In this document: one piece after another, positions 1 to 5,089 of the stretch
Numbering within the stretch: position 1 is the stretch's first letter
How the letters are laid out: every line of letters begins with the position of its first letter
DNA from: Rickettsiales bacterium
Lineage (GTDB): Bacteria > Pseudomonadota > Alphaproteobacteria > Rickettsiales > UBA1997
Assembly (NCBI GenBank): GCA_947455365.1
Contig: CANGNU010000063.1
Coordinates: forward strand, 1 to 6,204
DNA length: 6,204 nucleotides
Reading direction: 5' to 3'
Translations under genes and position numbers: made by a program
The notes under the pieces: model-generated
What the model saw: the letters and a program-made list of their open reading frames with translations, nothing else
Told to the model about the DNA's origin: nothing
Databases searched by the model: none

Positions 1-461
1 TCTTTGGCAATTTCTTCCGCAACAGAAATATCTACGCCAAGAATGGCAGCCATTGCGCCCGTAGTGCTAGCACCACATTTTGCCATTGCCATTCCGCGAG
101 TTTGTAATAATTTTGCAGTTTCTTCCAAGCTAAGCGCCCTAGAGGCGCAAAGCGCGGAATACTCTCCTAAAGAATGTCCCGCAACAAAACTAGCAATATC
201 AGAAACTTTTTTGCCATATTCTTTTTCTAAAACTTCAATAATTGCAATTGACACCGCCATTAGAGCTGGTTGAGTATTTTGCGTTTTAGTAAGTTCATCG
301 CTTGGCCCATCAAACATTATTTTTGACAAATTTACACCAAGAATTTCGTTGGTTTTTTTAAAAACTTCACGAGCAACATTGTATTTATCGTATAAATCTT
401 TACCCATGCCAACTGCTTGTGAGCCTTGCCCCGGAAAGATTAAGGCGGTTTTGTTTCTCAT
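1..461 (-). CDS. fabD: Malonyl-CoA:ACP transacylase, FabD (3' end cut by the window edge)
   Basis: FabD moves the malonyl group from CoA to acyl carrier protein, supplying the extender unit for type II fatty acid synthesis in the cytoplasm. The reading frame starts at the ATG at 461-459 and runs open off the left edge: 153 complete codons, about half of the usual ~310 residues. The N-terminus MRNKTALIFPGQGSQ carries the family GQGSQ motif (residues 11-15, oxyanion-hole Gln15). GHSLGEYSAL at 95-104 holds the nucleophile Ser97. QTRG at 120-123 supplies Arg122, which binds the malonyl carboxylate. The catalytic His and C-terminal half lie outside the window. The gene follows galU by 62 bases on the same strand and may be read through from it or have its own promoter. 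There is no clear ribosome binding site. The family call is very secure because the main N-terminal catalytic landmarks are present and uninterrupted. Confidence 0.96.
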   Translation of the reverse strand, partial: MRNKTALIFPGQGSQAVGMGKDLYDKYNVAREVFKKTNEILGVNLSKIMFDGPSDELTKTQNTQPALMAVSIAIIEVLEKEYGKKVSDIASFVAGHSLGEYSALCASRALSLEETAKLLQTRGMAMAKCGASTTGAMAAILGVDISVAEEIAK

Positions 462-523
462 AACTTTTTATATAAATTTAATATTTTTTTCTGCAAAATT
501 TTTCTAAAAAATTTTAGAAAAAT
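462..523 (-). other. galU-fabD intergenic spacer, the only sizeable gap in the window
   Basis: These 62 bases are nearly all A and T. Read on the minus strand they contain half of an inverted repeat that begins inside the galU stop codon, then TTGCAG at 495-490 and TATAAA at 472-467 with 18 bases between them. This pair resembles a sigma-70 promoter. However, the -10-like element ends only five bases before the fabD ATG, which would imply a leaderless transcript, and in such AT-rich DNA these matches are easily chance. Nothing here is firmly assigned. Confidence 0.35.
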
Positions 524-525
524 TT
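496..525. repeat. Perfect 14-bp inverted repeat at the galU 3' end
   Basis: Bases 496-509 (aaatttttctaaaa) are the exact reverse complement of 512-525, separated by two bases. The right arm overlaps the first two positions of the galU stop triplet region (524-526), so the structure would form in galU mRNA immediately after translation ends. There is one G:C pair per stem, so it is weak for its length. On the minus strand it is followed by TGCAG and then an A-run, not the U-tract expected of an intrinsic terminator. It may be a weak terminator, an mRNA 3'-end stabiliser or a byproduct of base composition. Confidence 0.6.
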
Positions 526-1402
526 ACTTAGAATATTTTTGCAAAATTTTTGCAACATCACCACGAATGGCGTCATTGTTGAGCGCAAAGGCAATATTTG
601 CTTCTAAATATCCCAACACATTTCCACAATCATAGCGTTCTTCGTCAATTTTTTTATAGTAAAATGGAAATTTTTTACACATTTCTTTCATAGCATCAGT
701 TAGCTGAATTTCGCCACCCGAGCCAATTTTAAAATTGTCTAAATATTGAAAAATTTCTGGTTGCAAAATGTAGCGACCAGTAATTGCTAAATTTGATGGA
801 GCCGCGGCTGGAGCAGGTTTTTCAACCATGTCGATAATTTTATCGGCGCCTTCGGTTTTTATAATTCCATATTTTGAAGAATCTTTCATCTCAATTTCAC
901 CAACAGCCACAACGCTTGAAAGTTGGTCGTTAGCGTAATATTGGTCGATCATGGTGCCAAGAAAATTGCGTTTGCGACCTTTAGTTTGTGCAAGCATTTC
1001 ATCAGCAAGAATAACTACGAAAGGTTCGTCGGCGGCAATAAAATGGCGGGCGCACCATACTGCATGACCTAAACCTAAAGGTTTTTGTTGGCGTACAAAA
1101 GCAATTTGTCCCGGCCCCGGAATCCACGACATAACCTGCTCTAACTCCTTCTGTTTATTACTCTCATCAAGCTTCGATTCAAGTTCATAAACATGATCAA
1201 AGTGATTATTGATGGCATTTTTATTGCGCCCAGTTACAAAAATAAACTTCTCAATACCAGCGTCGCGCGCTTCTTCAAAGGCGTATTGAATGATTGGTTT
1301 ATTGGCAATTGGTAACATTTCTTTAGGCAAAGATTTTGTCGCTGGCAAAAAACGCGTGCCTAAACCACCAACTGGAAAAACTGCAGTTTTAATTTTTCTC
1401 AT
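524..1402 (-). CDS. galU: UTP-glucose-1-phosphate uridylyltransferase, GalU
   Basis: GalU makes UDP-glucose from UTP and glucose-1-phosphate, feeding lipopolysaccharide, exopolysaccharide and other envelope glycans. The 292-residue product has the nucleotide-binding signature GGLGTRFLPATK at 12-23 and the following PKEMLPI. Further landmarks are GRNKNAINNHFD, the QKPLGLGHAV segment, the metal-binding Asp134 in VILADE, VEKP at 193-196 with the sugar-phosphate-contacting Lys195, GGEIQLTDA at 229-237 and DCGN near 258-261. Length is normal for the family (about 290-300). I chose the ATG at 1402-1400. A longer in-frame start at 1495 would add 31 residues overlapping the 3' end of the upstream regulator gene, and the family N-terminus begins just before the glycine-rich loop. 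The gene starts 10 bases after the regulator's stop, with no strong ribosome binding site, and is probably expressed from the upstream operon. An RfbA-type thymidylyltransferase is less likely, given the GalU-specific C-terminal motifs. Confidence 0.96.
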   Translation of the reverse strand: MRKIKTAVFPVGGLGTRFLPATKSLPKEMLPIANKPIIQYAFEEARDAGIEKFIFVTGRNKNAINNHFDHVYELESKLDESNKQKELEQVMSWIPGPGQIAFVRQQKPLGLGHAVWCARHFIAADEPFVVILADEMLAQTKGRKRNFLGTMIDQYYANDQLSSVVAVGEIEMKDSSKYGIIKTEGADKIIDMVEKPAPAAAPSNLAITGRYILQPEIFQYLDNFKIGSGGEIQLTDAMKEMCKKFPFYYKKIDEERYDCGNVLGYLEANIAFALNNDAIRGDVAKILQKYSK

Positions 1403-1412
1403 AAAATTTATT

Positions 1413-2891
1413 TTAATTAGTGTTATTGATGGCGCCTTCTTCGTAGTCGTGGCTTTCATCAATGCGCAATTTGCGATAAAGAGTTGAGCGCGCAATATTT
1501 AATTGTTTTGCAACTTCAGAAATATTGCCGTTGAATTTTTCCATTAATTTGCGCGAAATTTCTTCTTCAATATCGGCCAAAGATTTACATTGACCTTCAT
1601 CGTCAAAAATATCGATCGACTCGCTTGCCTGTAGGCCCATCTTCTTGCGCACTGTAACATCAATTTTTTTAGCATTAGCTTCAAATTGACGATTTAATAA
1701 TTGCGGAAAATGCTCAAGTTGCAGCGAATCAACATCGCAAAGCACTACGGCGCGGAAAATATAATTTTTTAATTGGCGAACATTATCCTTCCAATCGTAG
1801 TCGCAAAGTAGTGCCATGGCATCTTCACTAATTGACTTAATTTTTTTATTTTCATTGATGCTAAAAGTGCGGCAAAAATGTTCAGCTAGCGCAGTAATAT
1901 CTTTGGCGCCCCGCTCTTTTAAAGGTGGAATAGCGATTGGGAAAATTGAAATTGCATAGCGAAAATCTTCGCGGAATTTTTTCTCAGCGGTTAATTTTTG
2001 TAAATCACGACTGGTTGAAGCAATGATTCGCGCGTTGACAGAGTAAGAGCGACCCGAATCAACTGGGTAAAATTCACCATCTTGTAAAAAGCGCAAAAGT
2101 TTAGTTTGCAAATCAAGACTAAGTGCGTCAACTTTTTTTAAGAAAACCGTTCCGCCATCAGCCTCGCGCAATTTGCCGTTTTTGCTTTTTTCGTTGGTTG
2201 AGCTTTTTTCAATGCCAAAAATTTCTTCCAAGGCGTTGCTGGCACGCAACATGTCGCATTCTATAATAATAAATGGTTTGCCAGCGCGTGAGCCAGAACC
2301 ATGAATAGCACGGGCCAGAAGCTCTTTTCCTGAGCCGTCAAAACCTTCAATTAAAACTGGAACAGAAACATTAACTGCGCGCTTGGCAAGATCAATGGCG
2401 CTAATCATTACTTCGCTTTGCCCAATAATATCAGAAAAAGCAACTTGGTTTTGATCTTTGCGTGCTAAATTTGAAACTTGATATTTCAGATTTTTTTTGT
2501 CGATAGCGTTGTTAATTGAAGCGGTAAGGCGCGCGTAAATATCTTCTTTGCCTTTGATAATATAATCAGTGGCACCAAGGTTGATGGCTGTAACTGCTTG
2601 CGAAATATCACTGCTGGCAGTTAATACAATAACTTGCACATTGCCTTTGATGCGGTCAATTTTTTTTAGCACGGTCAAGCCGTCAATGTCAGGCATTGAA
2701 AGGTCAAGCAGCATGACATCAATATCGTTGCAGGAAAGCCCTTCAACTACAGTTTTATTCATGAAAAAATCAACAACTTCCATGCCACTATTCATGACTA
2801 ACATGTTATGTCCAAGTTTATCGATAAACTTCTTGAGAACTTTGCACTGCGTTGGTTCGTCATCAACAATTAAAATATTACGCTTGGTCAT
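1413..2891 (-). CDS. NtrC-type response regulator with degenerate sigma-54 AAA+ domain
   Basis: A 492-residue regulator with three domains. The receiver (about 5-125) has acidic Asp10/Asp11, phospho-acceptor Asp63 in LLDLSMPD, Thr91 and Lys113, though Lys113 is followed by Gly rather than the usual Pro. The AAA+ domain (about 153-385) keeps the Walker A lysine (GFDGSGKE, 183-190), FRED at 306-309 and the sensor II Arg372 (DNVRQL). It lacks GAFTGA: after EIFGIEK comes SSTNEKSKN. Walker B reads GGTVFLKKV, with Lys252/Lys253 in place of Asp-Glu. The C-terminal Fis helix-turn-helix (about 438-476) ends in IARSTLYRKL and looks intact. The likely role is a phosphorylation-controlled DNA-binding protein working without sigma-54; the cognate kinase is not in the window. 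It begins 8 bases after the PPSR gene and precedes galU by 10 bases. The frame is continuous with conserved sequence on both sides of each change, so it does not look like a frameshifted pseudogene. NtrX is the nearest alternative name, but I do not assign it. Confidence 0.9.
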   Translation of the reverse strand: MTKRNILIVDDEPTQCKVLKKFIDKLGHNMLVMNSGMEVVDFFMNKTVVEGLSCNDIDVMLLDLSMPDIDGLTVLKKIDRIKGNVQVIVLTASSDISQAVTAINLGATDYIIKGKEDIYARLTASINNAIDKKNLKYQVSNLARKDQNQVAFSDIIGQSEVMISAIDLAKRAVNVSVPVLIEGFDGSGKELLARAIHGSGSRAGKPFIIIECDMLRASNALEEIFGIEKSSTNEKSKNGKLREADGGTVFLKKVDALSLDLQTKLLRFLQDGEFYPVDSGRSYSVNARIIASTSRDLQKLTAEKKFREDFRYAISIFPIAIPPLKERGAKDITALAEHFCRTFSINENKKIKSISEDAMALLCDYDWKDNVRQLKNYIFRAVVLCDVDSLQLEHFPQLLNRQFEANAKKIDVTVRKKMGLQASESIDIFDDEGQCKSLADIEEEISRKLMEKFNGNISEVAKQLNIARSTLYRKLRIDESHDYEEGAINNTN

Positions 2892-2899
2892 TTCTTTAG

Positions 2900-3721
2900 T
2901 TAAACAATAATTTTATTTTTCTCATGCAAGAGTTGGATAATTCTTGCAGCGGTTTCTTCAACAGATTTTTTCGTCACATCAATTATTGGACAATTTAACT
3001 TGGCGAATAATTTTCGTGACTCGGCAATCTCGTGCTTTACAGCGTCAAGATCGATGTAATCGGTTGCGGTTTCTTGTCCTAACGAACTTAACCTGCTTTG
3101 GCGAATTTGGATTAATTTTTCTGGGTTAATCATTAAACCAACTATTAATGGTTTTTTCAAATCAAAAATTGTGTCTGGAATATTTTCTATGCGCACGAAG
3201 GGAATATTGGCGGTTTTATAACCGCGGCAAGACAGGTAAATGCTGGTTGGAGACTTAGAAGTGCGCGAAACGCCAACTAAAACAATATCGGCGTCGTATA
3301 AATCCCAAGCCGATTGGCCATCATCATGGGTCATTGTGTAATTAATGGCTTCAACGCGAGAAAAATAATTTTCATCAAGTGAGTGCTGGCGGCCAATTAC
3401 ATTGTTAATATTCATCTGCAAATAATTAGAAAAAGCAGAAATAATTGGCGAAAGCACAGGAACGCAAGGCAATTGCAGATCATAACAATATTTTTTTAGC
3501 GCTTCGGTAATGTCATCTTGCAAGATTGTGTACATGACAATTCCGGGATTTTTAGCAATTGATTCTTTGGCTTTTTCAATTTGCGTAGTATTGCGAACTA
3601 ACGGCCAGATAAATTCTTTTGCTTCAACATTTTCAAATTGCGATAAAACCGCGCGAGCCACAGAAATTAAGGTTTCGCCAGTAGAATCAGAAATTAGATG
3701 TAGGTTAACTATTTTTTTCAT
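2900..3721 (-). CDS. Pyruvate, phosphate dikinase regulatory protein (PPSR, DUF299 kinase/phosphorylase)
   Basis: Members of this family are bifunctional. They use ADP to phosphorylate an active-site Thr of pyruvate phosphate dikinase (or PEP synthetase), switching it off, and use phosphate to reverse this, so they control pyruvate/PEP interconversion in the cytoplasm. The 273-residue product is full length for the family. It opens with HLISDSTGETLISVARA (8-24) and continues with YFSRVEAINYTMTHDDGQ (119-136). The nucleotide-binding P-loop GVSRTSKSPTS lies at 150-160, followed by IYLSCRGYKTANIP, and the protein ends with the IIDVTKKSVEETAA segment. The RTSK form of the P-loop and its neighbours match the pyruvate phosphate dikinase type of alphaproteobacteria rather than the PEP-synthetase type of enterics (SRSGKT), by recall. 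The ATG lies one base after the virB10-like stop (TAA-A-ATG), so translation is probably coupled. The target enzyme gene is not in the window. Confidence 0.95.
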   Translation of the reverse strand: MKKIVNLHLISDSTGETLISVARAVLSQFENVEAKEFIWPLVRNTTQIEKAKESIAKNPGIVMYTILQDDITEALKKYCYDLQLPCVPVLSPIISAFSNYLQMNINNVIGRQHSLDENYFSRVEAINYTMTHDDGQSAWDLYDADIVLVGVSRTSKSPTSIYLSCRGYKTANIPFVRIENIPDTIFDLKKPLIVGLMINPEKLIQIRQSRLSSLGQETATDYIDLDAVKHEIAESRKLFAKLNCPIIDVTKKSVEETAARIIQLLHEKNKIIV

Positions 3722-3722
3722 T

Positions 3723-5072
3723 TTATCTTTTTTGCACTGATGGAATGTTCATATCAGCATTAACAATTACGGTAATTCTAGTGCCTTGCGGAACGCGAAT
3801 TGCAGGAGTTGTGTTCAAGTTTTGATTTACAATGTTGCTGACGGTATCAGTAATAGTTTTACTGACATTGTAAATTGCCTGCGTCGAAGCATTGCCCGTC
3901 GTGCTAGTTGTGCCCTGCTGCGGATTGGTAGTGGTGGTAGAGCTATTATTGCCACCAATTAAACTTTCCGCAACCCCAACACCTGCAACTGCAAGAATAC
4001 TGGTTAAAAGTGAGTTAGCAATTGTTGAACCATATTTATTATCGACATCACCCGGAATGCCGGCGCGACCAAATTGATCGGAAGCTACGGAAGAAATTGC
4101 AAGATCGACGCCATCAGGACGAATTAGGCGTGTCCAGTTAATTTGTACACGGCCTTGCCCACGAAGAATTTGACTAGAGTAAGAGCCAAACAAGCGCGAA
4201 CCCTTGGTAATTAAGGCTTCGTTGCCAGCTTCGGCATAAACATTGCGACTAACTACGGCACGCACAGATCCCGGAATTTCAGTATTGATAGCGGTTTCAA
4301 GCACTGCCGTTAATAGCTTTCCTTGTGCAATAACATTAGTTCTATTATCAACAAAAGTTGCTTTAACGCCAGCTTTTGACTTATCTAAAGACTGAATTGG
4401 ATCGGCATTAAGATTGATAATATTTTTGTCATAACCGACACCAAGAGATGGTCCAGGTCCACCAGATAAAACTATAATTGGTGCATATTTTGGATCGCTA
4501 ATTTTTAAACTATCTTGCGCTTGCGCTGCGCCGCTTGGTGCAGCAGGGCTGTTAGGTTGACCGGGTTGTGTGCCGGCAGGCAATGGAATGGTTGGCAATT
4601 GTTGTGCCGCAACTACTACTGCCTGAGCTTGCTGCTGCTGGGCATCTGTTGATTTTTCAATTAAATCGGCCGCCGATAAAACTAAATCTTGCGTATCGTC
4701 AGATTTCAATTCTGGCAATTTTGGCAAATCAGGCGTTTTTGGCTTGTCTAAAATATCAGCATCTTCAGTTGTTTTAGTTTCAACTTTATCAAGTTCAAAA
4801 ACAGATTTTCCAGTATCGCTTTGAGTAACTTTAATTGCCTCAACAACTGGCTTTACTTCCTCTAACTTATCTTTTGGTTTGTCATCAGCTTTAAAAAATA
4901 AAAAATAAACTACACCTGTAATTAAAAGTGAAGATGCAGCAATAACGGCCATTTTCCCTTTTTTTGCCGCAGCAATTGAAGGTCCACTGGATGAGACTTC
5001 TGCCTCATCGCCAGCATCTGGTTTTTCATCTTCTAGCTCTGGATCGGGCTTCTTAAAAAGTTTATTTTTCAT
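3723..5072 (-). CDS. virB10: VirB10/TrbI-family type IV secretion protein
   Basis: VirB10 spans the envelope in P-type type IV secretion systems: an inner-membrane anchor, a periplasmic linker and a C-terminal beta-barrel that joins the outer-membrane core and forms the pore. The 449-residue product shows this plan. An acidic cytoplasmic tail (1-37) precedes one membrane helix (about 41-60). A long Pro/Gln/Ala-rich periplasmic linker runs from about 61 to 190. The conserved domain (about 235-440) contains LETAINTEIPGSVRAVVSR, LITKGSRLFGSYS (287-299), GQGRVQINWTRLIRPDG (305-321), SDQFGRAGIPGDVDN (331-345) and the terminal VPQGTRITVIV strand (428-437). The region between the two antenna helices holds a Ser/Thr/Asn-rich stretch at 374-397. 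Start at ATG 5072-5070, 17 bases after the hydrolase stop, with no visible ribosome binding site. No virB8, virB9, virB11 or virD4 lies beside it. TrbI is an alternative name within the same superfamily; the family call is firm, the exact ortholog less so. Confidence 0.92.
   Translation of the reverse strand: MKNKLFKKPDPELEDEKPDAGDEAEVSSSGPSIAAAKKGKMAVIAASSLLITGVVYFLFFKADDKPKDKLEEVKPVVEAIKVTQSDTGKSVFELDKVETKTTEDADILDKPKTPDLPKLPELKSDDTQDLVLSAADLIEKSTDAQQQQAQAVVVAAQQLPTIPLPAGTQPGQPNSPAAPSGAAQAQDSLKISDPKYAPIIVLSGGPGPSLGVGYDKNIINLNADPIQSLDKSKAGVKATFVDNRTNVIAQGKLLTAVLETAINTEIPGSVRAVVSRNVYAEAGNEALITKGSRLFGSYSSQILRGQGRVQINWTRLIRPDGVDLAISSVASDQFGRAGIPGDVDNKYGSTIANSLLTSILAVAGVGVAESLIGGNNSSTTTTNPQQGTTSTTGNASTQAIYNVSKTITDTVSNIVNQNLNTTPAIRVPQGTRITVIVNADMNIPSVQKR
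3882..3953 (-). repeat. Low-complexity Ser/Thr/Asn/Gln-rich segment inside virB10
   Basis: Residues 374-397 of the VirB10 product are almost entirely Gly, Asn, Ser, Thr and Gln, including runs SSTTTT and TTSTT. They lie between the conserved VDNKYGSTIANSLL helix region and the second helix YNVSKTITDTVSNI. In solved VirB10 relatives the corresponding helices form the outer-membrane channel and the loop between them faces outside. This segment is therefore inferred to be surface exposed and a plausible fast-evolving spot. It is coding, in frame, and not an exact DNA repeat. Confidence 0.6.
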
Positions 5073-5089
5073 TTTATGAATTTTAAATT

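Noticed and set aside
4..273. Plus-strand open frame of 89 codons
   Set aside because: It lies antisense within fabD, which is supported by catalytic motifs; the plus-strand frame has no recognisable domain.
467..495. TTGCAG/TATAAA promoter for fabD
   Set aside because: The -10-like hexamer ends five bases before the ATG, and AT-rich sequence gives such matches readily. It is recorded in the spacer entry but not called as a promoter.
1403..1495. A 31-residue N-terminal extension of GalU starting at 1495
   Set aside because: It would overlap the last 83 bases of the response regulator gene, and the family N-terminus begins a few residues before the GGLGTRF loop, matching the ATG at 1402.
2133..2139. 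Seven-T run at the Walker B codons as a possible frameshift or sequencing error
   Set aside because: The frame is the same and well conserved on both sides (ADGGTVFL before, LQTKLLRFLQ after), so an indel cannot explain the Lys-Lys substitution.
2569..2910. Plus-strand open frame of 113 codons opposite the receiver domain
   Set aside because: It is antisense to a well-supported receiver domain and resembles no family. The other plus-strand frames (1290-1487, 2944-3129, 3510-3740, 3892-4077, 4568-4777) are rejected for the same reason.
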